Positions 8,403-17,244 of a stretch of 64,000 nt of DNA are shown in pieces. The translations under genes and the position numbers were made by a program. Where the stretch lies: contig NZ_JBMERP010000001.1 of NCBI RefSeq assembly GCF_049310925.1, positions 1 through 64,000 on the forward strand, given 5' to 3'. The number at the start of each line of letters is the position of its first letter. Position 1 is the stretch's first letter. Under the pieces are notes generated by a model. That model ran no database searches and had not been told where the DNA came from. It worked only from the letters and a program-made list of their open reading frames with translations. This DNA is from Virgibacillus_F sp049310925 (GTDB lineage Bacteria; Bacillota; Bacilli; Bacillales; Amphibacillaceae).

Positions 8403-10163
8403 ATGAGAAAAACAAAAATAGTCTGTACGATTGGACCTGCTTCAGAAACAGTTGAAACGTTAGAAGAACTGATTAAAGCAGGCATGAATGTTGCTCGTTT
8501 AAACTTCTCACACGGGGATTTCAACGAACATGGTCAACGAATTAAAAATATTAGAGAAGCGGCTAAAAACACTGGTGCTACAGTTGCAATTCTACTTGAC
8601 ACAAAAGGTCCAGAAATCAGGACAGGTTCATTTAAAAATGGTGAGGATGAAATAGAAGAAGGGAAAACTGTTGTTTTATCCATGAAAGAAATTGAAGGCA
8701 CAGCTGAGCGATTTTCAATTACATACCCAGGATTGATTAATGATGTTCACGTGGGTTCTTCTATTTTACTTGATGATGGCCTTATAGAACTTAAGGTTAA
8801 AGAAGTTGATAACGAGAATCAGGAACTAGTAACTACTGCGTTAAACAGTGGGACAATCAAGAATAAAAAAGGTGTTAATGTTCCGAATGTACAAGTTAAC
8901 TTGCCAGGTATCACTGAAAAGGATGCCAATGACATTTTGTTTGGTATTGAAGAAGGTGTGGACTTTATTGCAGCTTCTTTTGTTCGTAGACCTTCTGATG
9001 TGTATGAAATCAGAGCATTGTTGGAAAAGCATGATGCTACTCAGATTCAAATTATCCCTAAAATTGAAAACCACGAAGGTGTTGAAAACATCGATTCAAT
9101 TTTAGAAGTGAGTGATGGGATCATGGTTGCCCGTGGTGACTTGGGAGTAGAGATACCAGCAGAAGACGTACCACTAGTACAAAAACAACTCATAAGCAAG
9201 TGTAACACTGCAGGGAAACCAGTTATTACTGCAACCCAAATGCTAGATTCCATGCAGCGCAATCCTAGACCTACAAGGGCTGAAGCGTCTGATGTTGCGA
9301 ACGCAATTTTTGACGGAACAGATGCTATAATGCTATCAGGAGAAACAGCTGCTGGTCACTATCCAGTAGAATCCGTTCAAACAATGAGTAATATAGCACT
9401 AAAAACAGAAACAGCACTTGATCACAAGTTGATCTTGACCAATCGTTCCAAAACAGTGGACATGACAATTACAGATGCTATTAGTCAATCTGTTACGCAT
9501 ACTGCAATGAATTTAGACGTCAGTGCTATTATTACTCCTACTGAAAGTGGACACACAGCACGTATGATTTCTAAATACCGTCCGAAGGCACCTATAATAG
9601 CTGTTACTTATTCTGATCATGTAAATCGTCAATTATCATTGGTTTGGGGTGTACATGTGGCAATTGGAACCAAGGTAAATTCAACTGATGAAATGCTTGA
9701 TATTGCTGTAGAAGAAGGATTAAAGACAGGATTGTTTGAACGCGGAAGCAGGGTTATTATAACAGCAGGAGTGCCTGTTGGAGAAAGTGGGACTACAAAC
9801 CTAATGAAGGTACATGTTATTGGAGACGTTATTGCTAAAGCACAAGGAATAGGTAGAAAAAGTGCATATGGTAAAGCAGTGGTAGCTAAAACAGCAGAAG
9901 AAGCGATTTCTAAAATTACGGAAGAGGATATTTTGGTTACGTATGGTACAGATCGCGATATGATGCCAGCAATTGAGAAAGCTGGTGGAATTGTTACTGA
10001 GGAAGGTGGATTAACATCACACGCTGCAGTAGTAGGATTGAGCCTGGGAATACCAGTCATTGTCGGTCTTGAAAATGCATTTGATCTTATCAAAGATGGC
10101 GATGATATTACTATTGACGCTGCAAAAGGTGATATCTATAAAGGACATACAAAAGTTCTATAA
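8403..10163 (+). CDS. pyk: Pyruvate kinase with C-terminal PEP-utilising domain
   Basis: Converts PEP and ADP to pyruvate and ATP. The barrel carries RKTKIVCTIGPAS at the start, LLDTKGPEIRTG, and MVARGDLGVEIP with the substrate loop ITATQMLDSM at about 275. The core ends near residue 470. It is followed by the extra PEP-utiliser-like domain of about 110 residues typical of Bacillus and Geobacillus enzymes, with GGLTSHAAVVG carrying the conserved histidine. Total length 586. Ribosome site AGGAGG. A strong terminator follows, ending the pfkA-pyk unit. Confidence 0.97.
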   Translation: MRKTKIVCTIGPASETVETLEELIKAGMNVARLNFSHGDFNEHGQRIKNIREAAKNTGATVAILLDTKGPEIRTGSFKNGEDEIEEGKTVVLSMKEIEGTAERFSITYPGLINDVHVGSSILLDDGLIELKVKEVDNENQELVTTALNSGTIKNKKGVNVPNVQVNLPGITEKDANDILFGIEEGVDFIAASFVRRPSDVYEIRALLEKHDATQIQIIPKIENHEGVENIDSILEVSDGIMVARGDLGVEIPAEDVPLVQKQLISKCNTAGKPVITATQMLDSMQRNPRPTRAEASDVANAIFDGTDAIMLSGETAAGHYPVESVQTMSNIALKTETALDHKLILTNRSKTVDMTITDAISQSVTHTAMNLDVSAIITPTESGHTARMISKYRPKAPIIAVTYSDHVNRQLSLVWGVHVAIGTKVNSTDEMLDIAVEEGLKTGLFERGSRVIITAGVPVGESGTTNLMKVHVIGDVIAKAQGIGRKSAYGKAVVAKTAEEAISKITEEDILVTYGTDRDMMPAIEKAGGIVTEEGGLTSHAAVVGLSLGIPVIVGLENAFDLIKDGDDITIDAAKGDIYKGHTKVL

Positions 10164-10169
10164 AAATTG

Positions 10170-10193
10170 AAGGGATAACTCCCTTCTTTTTTA
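10170..10193 (+). terminator. Intrinsic terminator after pyk
   Basis: GAAGGGA-TAAC-TCCCTTC forms a 7-bp stem directly followed by TTTTTT. Confidence 0.9.
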
Positions 10194-10242
10194 ACGATTA
10201 CCACTAGTCATGTGCTCTCCATTATAGAAAGGTTGATGACAA

Positions 10243-10629
10243 ATGCGCTGGTTAATACTTGCACTATTAATAATCCCTGCCTTGGAAATAGGAATTTTTA
10301 TTTGGGCAGGTGGGATAGTTGGGCCGTGGTGGGTCGTGTTTATTATCATACTTACTGGAATAGTTGGTGTAATGATAGCTAAGAAACAAGGAGCAGAAAC
10401 CTGGAATCGGGCAAGAATTTCTATGAATAACGGGCAGTTGCCAGCAGAAGAAATTATAGATGGCATTTGTATCTTTGTCGGTGCCGTTTTTTTATTCACG
10501 CCTGGATTTATAACAGATACAGTGGGTTTCTTACTGGTTCTACCTCAAACCCGTATACCGTTTAAGAAACTGATAGTTGAATTTATTAAAAGCCGTTTGA
10601 ATAATGGAACAATCATCTACCGAAAGTAG
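10243..10629 (+). CDS. fxsA: FxsA family membrane protein (YtzA-like)
   Basis: Small integral membrane protein of 128 residues. Members of this family (Pfam FxsA) include the E. coli protein that, when overproduced, suppresses phage T7 F-exclusion; its normal role is unknown. The N-terminus LILALLIIPALEIGIFIW is the family signature first membrane segment. Further hydrophobic segments lie at about 26-46 and 68-95, followed by a basic cytoplasmic tail with PFKKLI and SRLN. Bacillus subtilis has the homologue YtzA at the same place after pyk. The gene sits between the pyk terminator and the convergent ytvI gene. Confidence 0.88.
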   Translation: MRWLILALLIIPALEIGIFIWAGGIVGPWWVVFIIILTGIVGVMIAKKQGAETWNRARISMNNGQLPAEEIIDGICIFVGAVFLFTPGFITDTVGFLLVLPQTRIPFKKLIVEFIKSRLNNGTIIYRK

Positions 10630-10643
10630 AAAACAAGCATTCC

Positions 10644-11750
10644 CTATCCCTTAATAAATAAAAACAGCCGTTTAAATATTCCGGTTTGATAACATGAATT
10701 CCAAATGATGAGTAAAAAAGGGCTAAGAAACAATCCCATCAAGCCCCAAAGATTTAAGCCGACAAACATGGTTACGAGGGTAGCTAATGGGTTCAACCCT
10801 ATGCTTGCCGATAGGAGTTTGGGTTCTACTATTTGTCTAACAACAGTAATTACTATGTATAAGACAGCTAATTGAATTGTCATTGAATAGTTACCTGTAA
10901 CAAACACGTAGAAAATCCATGGGATAAAAATTACTCCTGTACCGATATAAGGGAGTAAATCCAGAAATGCAGCTAGTAAGGCAATTGTAAGCGCATATTC
11001 TATTTCAAGAATTACTAATCCAGTATAAATTAATAAAGCTGTAACAAGGATTATTAAAATCTGTGCTTTGAAGAATCCCATAATAGAAGTTTTAACATGG
11101 TTTAAAAATTTTCCTACTATAGACTTTCTAAAAAAGGGAATCGTATTAACTATCATGCTATTAAGCTCATGCCAGTCTTTAGTGATCATAAATGTAGCAA
11201 ATAGCGTTACAGTTAGTATAGTTAATGAGCTAGGAAGTATGGTCAATGTCTCAGGGATACTCAACAAAAATCCCTTAATTAGAACTGTTCCGGAAGCAGT
11301 AATTTGATTTGTGATTTTTTCTAAATTACTACTAATTGCCTGCTGTTGGGCGGGATTTAAAGAATGAAAGAAAGTCGCTATTTTGTCATACAGAGGCAAA
11401 ATAGTAGAATTCAAAAATTCTTCTAGTATCACTACAAACCCGTTAAAATGAGTAGGTAATTGATTAGCTAGAAAGGTAGAACCTTGAATTAACTCATTAA
11501 AAATGATTGCTATAGTGAAACCACTTACTAATAGGAAAACCGATAATATAATCAAGGTGCTAAGAAATCTTGGGAATTTTAATTTACGTTCCAATACAGA
11601 AACCGCGGGATTAAGAATAAATGCACATAGAACAGCAATAATAAATGGATAAAGATAAACCACGCTATATTTTACTAAAAAATACCCTGCTACACATAAT
11701 AGAGAAATAAATAGAAGCCTGAGTAAACGATCAATATAGTTTAAATACAT
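10644..11750 (-). CDS. ytvI: AI-2E/PerM family membrane protein, YtvI-like
   Basis: Predicted permease of the AI-2E transporter (PerM/YdiK) family, with about seven to eight membrane segments: two near residues 8-28 and 34-52, one at 62-82, and a cluster in the C-terminal half with the characteristic DLLPYIGTGVIFIPW. Substrate unknown; the Bacillus orthologue next to citZ is annotated as a sporulation membrane protein. On the minus strand the ribosome site GAGGTGA is followed by ATG at 11750, giving 368 residues. A GTG three codons earlier lies inside that ribosome site and is unlikely. The gene is convergent with fxsA and divergent from citZ. Confidence 0.85.
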   Translation of the reverse strand: MYLNYIDRLLRLLFISLLCVAGYFLVKYSVVYLYPFIIAVLCAFILNPAVSVLERKLKFPRFLSTLIILSVFLLVSGFTIAIIFNELIQGSTFLANQLPTHFNGFVVILEEFLNSTILPLYDKIATFFHSLNPAQQQAISSNLEKITNQITASGTVLIKGFLLSIPETLTILPSSLTILTVTLFATFMITKDWHELNSMIVNTIPFFRKSIVGKFLNHVKTSIMGFFKAQILIILVTALLIYTGLVILEIEYALTIALLAAFLDLLPYIGTGVIFIPWIFYVFVTGNYSMTIQLAVLYIVITVVRQIVEPKLLSASIGLNPLATLVTMFVGLNLWGLMGLFLSPFLLIIWNSCYQTGIFKRLFLFIKG

Positions 11751-11934
11751 AACTATCACCTCAATGGTTATAAGCTGATTATAATATTAAGCTTGTCTTA
11801 TGTTATGTATGAATTTAAAGCAACAAATAGACATTTTTTTAAGAGTAATATAATGTATTCCCTTAAAATATTGGTGAATTTAATCGGTTTCAATTCACAT
11901 TACTGAGGTTTTACTTTATAATTGTGCGTGGGGA

Positions 11935-11988
11935 TGACAATAGCTATTTTTGCGAATATTGTCATACATTGTCATTAATTCATTAATG
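11935..11988 (+). promoter_or_regulatory. Two dyads upstream of citZ, likely operator region
   Basis: TGACAATA (11935-11942) and TATTGTCA (11957-11964) form a perfect 8-bp inverted repeat with a 14-bp spacer. A second palindrome, CATTAAT-TC-ATTAATG, is at 11973-11988. The half-site ATTGTCAT also recurs as a direct repeat at 11958-11965 and 11968-11975. citZ is controlled by CcpC and CcpA in B. subtilis, but neither dyad is a clear match to the CcpC pattern I know, so the regulator is not assigned. Confidence 0.5.
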
Positions 11989-12038
11989 TATCCTATTATT
12001 TAATGCGAATAACTATAGAAAAAGGAGAGAGGATTATT

Positions 12039-13154
12039 ATGACAACAACTAAGGGTCTTGAAGGAATTGTAGCAACACAATCATCAATAAGTTCAATTAT
12101 AGATGATCAGCTTACATATGTTGGTTACAAGATTGATGATTTAGCCGAAAACTCAAGTTTTGAGGAAGTGGTATACTTACTATGGAATCTTAAGCTGCCG
12201 ACGAAGTCTGAACTAGATTCTTTTAAAGTCGAACTTGCATCTAATATGGAGCTTCCAGAGGCTGTAATAGAACACTTACGTTCTTATGATTTATCTACAG
12301 TTCATCCAATGGCGGCATTAAGGACAGCAATATCGTTACTGGGAGTTTACGATTCTGAGTCCGATGTAATGGAGGAATCTGCAAATAAGCGTAAAGCTTT
12401 GCGTTTGCAAGCACAGATTTCAACAATAGTTACCTCATTTGCTCGTATTCGCCAAGGAAAGGAACCGGTAAAGCCTAAGAAAGAATTGGGTTATGCTGCT
12501 AATTTCTTATATATGTTAAACGGTGAAGAAGGAAAAGATATCGAAGTCGAAGCAGTGAATAAGGCGCTTGTCCTTCATGCAGACCATGAACTAAATGCTT
12601 CAACTTTTACAGCACGTGTATGTGTTGCAACATTGTCAGACGTTTATTCTGGCGTAACTGCAGCAATCGGAGCATTAAAAGGTCCTTTGCATGGTGGTGC
12701 TAACGAACGCGTTATGAAGATGTTGACTGAAATTGGGGAAGAAGAAAACGCTATCCCTTATATTAAAGAAAAGATAGAACAAAAAGAAAAAATCATGGGT
12801 ATGGGTCATCGCGTATATCAAAATGGTGATCCGCGTGCAAAACATTTAAAACATATGTCCAAAGAATTAACTAAAATAACAGGACAATCAAAGTGGTATA
12901 ATATGTCTGTTAAAATTGAAGATTATATCAAAGAAGAAAAAGGCTTACCAGCAAATGTAGATTTCTATTCTGCTTCTGTCTATCATAGTTTAGGAATAGA
13001 TCACGATCTATTCACGCCACTGTTCGCAGTTAGTCGTGTTTCTGGTTGGTTGGCACATATCCTTGAACAGTACTCAAACAACCGTTTAATTCGTCCTCGA
13101 GCTGAGTACACTGGACCAAAGACTCATAGCTATGTTGAAATCGAAAATCGGTAA
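12039..13154 (+). CDS. citZ: Citrate synthase, CitZ type
   Basis: Condenses oxaloacetate and acetyl-CoA to citrate. From ATG 12039 the protein is 371 residues, the CitZ length. Catalytic residues are visible: His183 in LHADHELNAS, His257 in MGHRVYQNGDPRAK and Asp308 in NVDFYSASVYH. The ribosome site AAGGAGAGAGGA directly precedes ATG 12039. The upstream in-frame ATG at 12003 lies before that site and would add 12 unlike residues. A GCCGG/CCGGC hairpin follows the stop without a clear T-tract, so partial read-through into icd is plausible. citZ-icd-mdh is the usual Bacillus cluster. Confidence 0.96.
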   Translation: MTTTKGLEGIVATQSSISSIIDDQLTYVGYKIDDLAENSSFEEVVYLLWNLKLPTKSELDSFKVELASNMELPEAVIEHLRSYDLSTVHPMAALRTAISLLGVYDSESDVMEESANKRKALRLQAQISTIVTSFARIRQGKEPVKPKKELGYAANFLYMLNGEEGKDIEVEAVNKALVLHADHELNASTFTARVCVATLSDVYSGVTAAIGALKGPLHGGANERVMKMLTEIGEEENAIPYIKEKIEQKEKIMGMGHRVYQNGDPRAKHLKHMSKELTKITGQSKWYNMSVKIEDYIKEEKGLPANVDFYSASVYHSLGIDHDLFTPLFAVSRVSGWLAHILEQYSNNRLIRPRAEYTGPKTHSYVEIENR

Positions 13155-13349
13155 ACAAATGTAAACTAGGTTCATAATTGATGGCCGGTTAAAAGCCGGC
13201 TATTACTGCGTTTATAATTTATCAGATAAGCCGAAGCTTTGACCCGTTATAAATATAATTGAAATATACGTGTTAATTAGTCGGCGCTTACACTTTGCAT
13301 GTTTTATGATAAAATAACTGAGTATGACTATCACTAGGAGGTATTTTTT

Positions 13350-14621
13350 ATGGCACAAGGAGAAAAAATTACAGTTGAAAATGGACAAATGAATGTTCCA
13401 GAACGTCCAATCATTCCATTTATTGAAGGAGACGGAATTGGTCCTGATATTTGGGCGGCGGCTAGCAAAGTAATTGAAGCTGCAGTTGATAAAGCATATA
13501 ATGGCACAAAAGCAATTGAGTGGAAAGAAGTTTATGCTGGTCAAAAAGCATTTGATAAAACAGGTGAATGGTTACCTGCTGAAACACTTGATGTAATTCG
13601 CGACTATAAAATTGCAATCAAAGGACCGCTTACTACACCAATCGGTGGAGGTATTCGTTCACTAAACGTGGCATTACGCCAGGAATTAGATTTATTTACA
13701 TGTTTACGTCCAGTTCGCTACTTTGAAGGAGTTCCATCACCTGTAAAACGCCCTGAAGATGTTGACATGGTAATTTTCCGCGAAAATACGGAGGATATTT
13801 ATGCTGGTATCGAATGGCAGCAAGGTACGCCTGAAGTGAAGAAAGTTATTGAATTCCTACAAAATGAAATGGGTGTACATAATATCCGTTTTCCTGAAAC
13901 ATCTGGTATTGGTGTCAAGCCAGTTTCTGAAGAGGGGACTAAACGCCTCGTCCGCTCTAGTATTGAATATGCGATTAACGAAGGCCGCAAAAGTGTTACA
14001 CTAGTCCACAAAGGTAACATTATGAAATTCACTGAAGGTGCTTTCAAAGCATGGGGATATGAGCTAGCTGAGGAAGAATTTGGTGATAAGGTATTCACAT
14101 GGGCTGAATATGACCGTATCGTGGAAAAAGACGGGAAAGATGCTGCAAATAAAGCACAGGATGAAGCAATTAAATCAGGAAAGATCCTAGTTAAAGACTC
14201 AATTGCGGACATATTCTTACAACAAATCCTGACTCGCCCGAACGAGTTTGATGTAGTTGCAACAATGAATTTAAATGGAGATTATGTATCTGACGCTTTA
14301 GCAGCACAAGTTGGTGGAATTGGTATTGCACCTGGAGCAAACATTAACTTTGAAACAGGTCACGCTATATTTGAAGCAACACATGGTACTGCACCGAAAT
14401 ATGCCGGACTGGACAAGGTTAATCCATCTTCTGTTATTCTTTCAGCAGTTCTTATGCTTGAACACCTTGAGTGGAGAGAAGCTGCAGACCTAATTTCAAA
14501 AGCAATGGACAAAACAATTGCATCAAAAGTAGTTACCTACGACTTTGCTCGTTTAATGGACGGTGCTACTGAGGTTGGTTGTTCAGCATTTGGTCAAGAA
14601 CTAATCAAAAATATGGACTAA
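13350..14621 (+). CDS. icd: Isocitrate dehydrogenase, NADP-dependent
   Basis: Oxidises isocitrate to 2-oxoglutarate. The length of 423 residues equals B. subtilis Icd. The substrate loop GGGIRSLNVALRQELDLF places serine at residue 104, the position phosphorylated or substrate-contacting in the E. coli/B. subtilis class. NADP-type C-terminal sequence ATHGTAPKYAGLDKVNPSS is present. Ribosome site AGGAGG lies 7 bases before ATG. A weak promoter, CTTACA (13287) with TAAAAT (13310), may lie in the 195 bp gap after citZ. mdh follows after 21 bp in the same transcript. Confidence 0.97.
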   Translation: MAQGEKITVENGQMNVPERPIIPFIEGDGIGPDIWAAASKVIEAAVDKAYNGTKAIEWKEVYAGQKAFDKTGEWLPAETLDVIRDYKIAIKGPLTTPIGGGIRSLNVALRQELDLFTCLRPVRYFEGVPSPVKRPEDVDMVIFRENTEDIYAGIEWQQGTPEVKKVIEFLQNEMGVHNIRFPETSGIGVKPVSEEGTKRLVRSSIEYAINEGRKSVTLVHKGNIMKFTEGAFKAWGYELAEEEFGDKVFTWAEYDRIVEKDGKDAANKAQDEAIKSGKILVKDSIADIFLQQILTRPNEFDVVATMNLNGDYVSDALAAQVGGIGIAPGANINFETGHAIFEATHGTAPKYAGLDKVNPSSVILSAVLMLEHLEWREAADLISKAMDKTIASKVVTYDFARLMDGATEVGCSAFGQELIKNMD

Positions 14622-14642
14622 TAGTAAGGAAGGGGAATTACA

Positions 14643-15581
14643 ATGGCTATTAAACGTAATAAGATTTCAGTGATTGGCTCTGGTTTTACTGGAGCTACTA
14701 CAGCTCTTATGCTTGCGCAAAAAGAACTTGGTGACGTTGTATTAGTAGATATTCCAAATATGGAAGATCCCACAAAAGGTAAAGCATTAGACATGCTTGA
14801 AGCTAGTCCAATTCAAGGCTTTGACGCAAAGATTACTGGTACCTCAAACTATGAAGAGACAAAAGACTCTGACTTAGTTATTATCACAGCAGGTATTGCC
14901 CGTAAGCCAGGGATGAGCCGTGATGATCTAGTAAATACTAATGCTAAAATCATGAAATCTGTTGCTGGTGAAATTGCTAAATATGCACCAGAATCAATTA
15001 TTGTTGTATTGTCAAATCCTGTGGATGCAATGACTTATACTGCATTTAAAGAATCTGGATTCCCTAAAGAACGTGTTATTGGACAGTCCGGTGTATTAGA
15101 TACTGGCCGTTTCCGTACATTTGTAGCACAGGAACTTAACCTTTCAGTGAAAGACGTGACAGGATTTGTTCTTGGTGGGCATGGTGACGATATGGTTCCA
15201 TTAATTCGTTATTCTTATGCTGGTGGTATTCCACTGGAAAAGCTTATTTCAAAAGAACGTTTAGACGCTATTGTAGAACGTACGCGTAAAGGTGGCGGCG
15301 AAATTGTTGGACTATTAGGTAATGGTAGCGCATATTACGCCCCTGCTGCATCACTAACCGTGATGGCTGAAGCAATTCTTAAAGATCAGCGTCGTGTGAT
15401 TCCAGCAATTGCTTACCTTGAAGGTGAATATGGCTATTCTGATATCTATCTTGGTGTACCAACTATAATTGGTGGAAAAGGTATAGAAGATATTATCGAA
15501 CTGGACTTAACAAATGATGAAAAAGCTGCTTTGGACAAATCAGCTGACTCTGTTAAAAAGGTATTGAGCATTCTAGGTTAG
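14643..15581 (+). CDS. mdh: Malate dehydrogenase, LDH-like type
   Basis: Interconverts malate and oxaloacetate with NAD. The 312-residue tetrameric LDH-like class is shown by the Rossmann loop IGSGFTGATTALML, the mobile loop with ARKPGMSRDDL (arginine specificity residues), NPVDAMTY and the catalytic histidine in GGHGDDMVPL near residue 180. AAGGAAGGGG precedes the ATG. It is the third gene of the TCA cluster and ends at a strong terminator. Confidence 0.97.
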   Translation: MAIKRNKISVIGSGFTGATTALMLAQKELGDVVLVDIPNMEDPTKGKALDMLEASPIQGFDAKITGTSNYEETKDSDLVIITAGIARKPGMSRDDLVNTNAKIMKSVAGEIAKYAPESIIVVLSNPVDAMTYTAFKESGFPKERVIGQSGVLDTGRFRTFVAQELNLSVKDVTGFVLGGHGDDMVPLIRYSYAGGIPLEKLISKERLDAIVERTRKGGGEIVGLLGNGSAYYAPAASLTVMAEAILKDQRRVIPAIAYLEGEYGYSDIYLGVPTIIGGKGIEDIIELDLTNDEKAALDKSADSVKKVLSILG

Positions 15582-15589
15582 ATTAGATA

Positions 15590-15630
15590 AACACCTCTCT
15601 TACACAATAGTGTGAGTGAGGTGTTTTTAA
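15590..15630 (+). terminator. Intrinsic terminator after mdh
   Basis: ACACCTC...TTACAC-AATA-GTGTGA...GAGGTGT is a long interrupted stem followed by TTTTTAA. Confidence 0.9.
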
Positions 15631-15685
15631 TAGTTTAGCTTAACTTTAGATTTCAAAGGCTGTTGATTAATAGACATCTAAACAG

Positions 15686-15874
15686 TCACGTCCAGCTCCG
15701 AAGTCCAGGGCGTACTAGTGCCGCACATCAATCAATAGTTCGACATTATTCGAACGTCCCACAACTGACACTCCTTGTTTTTTCCTTTATCTCCTAAAGG
15801 ATGTTCGACTAAAACCGCCACTTTGCGTGAGCACAGGCCAAACGGAAATAAACGGGCGCTTGCGCTTTTGTTCT
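15686..15874 (-). repeat. Interspersed repeat-like element, related in its ends to the 122-bp units
   Basis: Read on the minus strand it begins AGAACAAAAGCGCAAGCGCC and ends GACTTCGGAGCTGGACGTG. These ends resemble the AGAAAAGCG...AGCTAGACA ends of the tandem units at 33612-34102, and they match a style of Bacillaceae intergenic repeat I remember. The interior contains a perfect hairpin, GTTCGA-CATTAT-TCGAAC (plus strand). Most of the 350-bp gap between mdh and the MaoC-like gene is this element. Short look-alikes of its AGCG-rich end occur at 61889-61906 and near 3438-3450. No gene is seen here. Confidence 0.45.
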
Positions 15875-15934
15875 AGATTTAGGATGGATTTTTTGTTATA
15901 ATAGAAAACGCTTACATAATTGGGGGTGGGAATA

Positions 15935-16411
15935 GTGCTTGGGAAAAAAAGAAAGCTTGGAAAGAAGATAAACGAACTGCAGGTGGGGGAGTCTTATACA
16001 GCTGTACACAGTATTGAAGATAAGGATCTATTACTTTATTTAGGATTAACAAATGATGCTAATCCATTGTATATTCAACATGATTATGCATCACAGACAC
16101 CTTATCAACAACCAATTGTTCCACCAATAATGCTTTTGGGAATAGTATCCTCCATTGTGTCCATGCATTTACCAGGACCAGGTAGTCACATTATTTCTCA
16201 GGAAATAACGTATCCGAAACCGGTTTTCCACAGTTCGGAAGTTACTTTCACGCTAGAAATAGCGGCAATTAATAACGATGATCACAACATTTTATTATCA
16301 GTTGAAGGCTATAATACGGAGGGGCAAACTGTTATGACAGGTAACTTAAAAGTATGTCCTGTTTATAAACCCAATTCTTTAACTGCAAATTCGTTGGAAA
16401 ACTTTTTTTAA
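15935..16411 (+). CDS. MaoC-like hotdog-fold protein
   Basis: About 158 residues with a single hotdog fold. The hydratase-type segment LGLTNDANPLYIQHDYA carries the Asp/His pair seen in R-hydratase and MaoC families (about residues 39-55), followed by VPPIMLLGI. It may act on acyl-CoA or acyl-ACP thioesters, but its substrate cannot be inferred. The GTG at 15935 follows GGGGGTGGG and gives the start LGKKRKLGKKI; the earlier TTG at 15920 overlaps that ribosome site. An extended -10 (TGTTATAAT) at 15894-15902 is just upstream. The gene has its own terminator, so it is separate from phoPR. Confidence 0.75.
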   Translation: MLGKKRKLGKKINELQVGESYTAVHSIEDKDLLLYLGLTNDANPLYIQHDYASQTPYQQPIVPPIMLLGIVSSIVSMHLPGPGSHIISQEITYPKPVFHSSEVTFTLEIAAINNDDHNILLSVEGYNTEGQTVMTGNLKVCPVYKPNSLTANSLENFF

Positions 16412-16430
16412 CAGAAATTAACAGAAAAAA

Positions 16431-16458
16431 TTATCACTAAACTGTGATAGTTTTTTTA
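16431..16458 (+). terminator. Intrinsic terminator after the MaoC-like gene
   Basis: TATCAC-TAAACT-GTGATA stem followed by GTTTTTTT. Confidence 0.85.
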
Positions 16459-16551
16459 TTGTAAATATTTTTTTACAATACAATGTATTCCTTTCTTGTT
16501 CAGTTCCATGTAGTATATAAGGAGCAAAAGCTTTGGATATGGGGGGATACG

Positions 16552-17244
16552 ATGAAACTAAAAATACTTATTGTTGATGATGAAATATCGATTGTAACAT
16601 TGCTTAAGTATAATATGGAACAAGCAGGATATGAGACTGATGTTGCATATGATGGGCTTGAAGCAATTAAAAAAGCAAGAACGATTCACTTTGACCTTAT
16701 TATATTAGATTTAATGCTACCAGAAATGGATGGTATGGAAGTATGCAAGTACCTTAGAGAAAATCGTATCGATACACCAATTTTGATGTTAACTGCAAAG
16801 GAAGAAGAATTAGATAAAATTCTTGGTCTAGAAATAGGGGCTGATGATTATCTAACAAAGCCATTCAGCCCAAAAGAGGTGGTTGCTAGAATAAAAGCAA
16901 TCATAAGACGATCAGGTAAATCACAAAAAACAATGCATTCTTCTTACAAAATTGGAGATCTAATTATCTATCCGGAGAGATATGAAGCGGAGTTAAAGGG
17001 AGAGACAATAACCTTTACTCGCAAAGAATTTGAGCTTTTGCATTACTTAGCAAACCATCTAGGTAATGTTCTATCAAGAGATCAATTATTAAGTGCGGTT
17101 TGGAACTATGACTTTGCTGGTGATACTAGAATTGTTGATGTACATGTCAGTCATCTACGGGAAAAAATTGAACCAGATTCGAAGCATCCTAGTTATATCA
17201 AAACGATTCGTGGATTAGGTTATAAGATGGAGGAGCCGAAATAA
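16552..17244 (+). CDS. phoP: Phosphate regulon response regulator
   Basis: OmpR-class response regulator that activates or represses phosphate-starvation genes once phosphorylated by PhoR. The receiver domain has the acidic pair D9-D10, the phospho-acceptor D53 in LDLMLPEMDG, and the TAK and KPF switch residues. The C-terminal winged helix ends with RGLGYKME. Start chosen at ATG 16552, preceded by GGGGGGATAC, giving 231 residues; the frame is open further upstream but without a ribosome site. The stop overlaps phoR by one base (TAATG). No clear repeated PhoP box is visible upstream. Confidence 0.94.
   Translation: MKLKILIVDDEISIVTLLKYNMEQAGYETDVAYDGLEAIKKARTIHFDLIILDLMLPEMDGMEVCKYLRENRIDTPILMLTAKEEELDKILGLEIGADDYLTKPFSPKEVVARIKAIIRRSGKSQKTMHSSYKIGDLIIYPERYEAELKGETITFTRKEFELLHYLANHLGNVLSRDQLLSAVWNYDFAGDTRIVDVHVSHLREKIEPDSKHPSYIKTIRGLGYKMEEPK

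Noticed and set aside
9629..10093. 154-codon antisense frame within pyk
   Set aside because: Serine/threonine/isoleucine/proline-rich composition is what the complement of a coding strand produces; no ribosome site, and pyk is intact.
13183..13203. GCCGG/CCGGC hairpin after citZ as a terminator
   Set aside because: No T-tract follows; the stem is only five bases. It may be an mRNA-stabilising hairpin, but this cannot be shown.
13799..14212. 137-codon antisense frame within icd
   Set aside because: Mirror of a conserved coding region with no start signals; icd fully explains the sequence.
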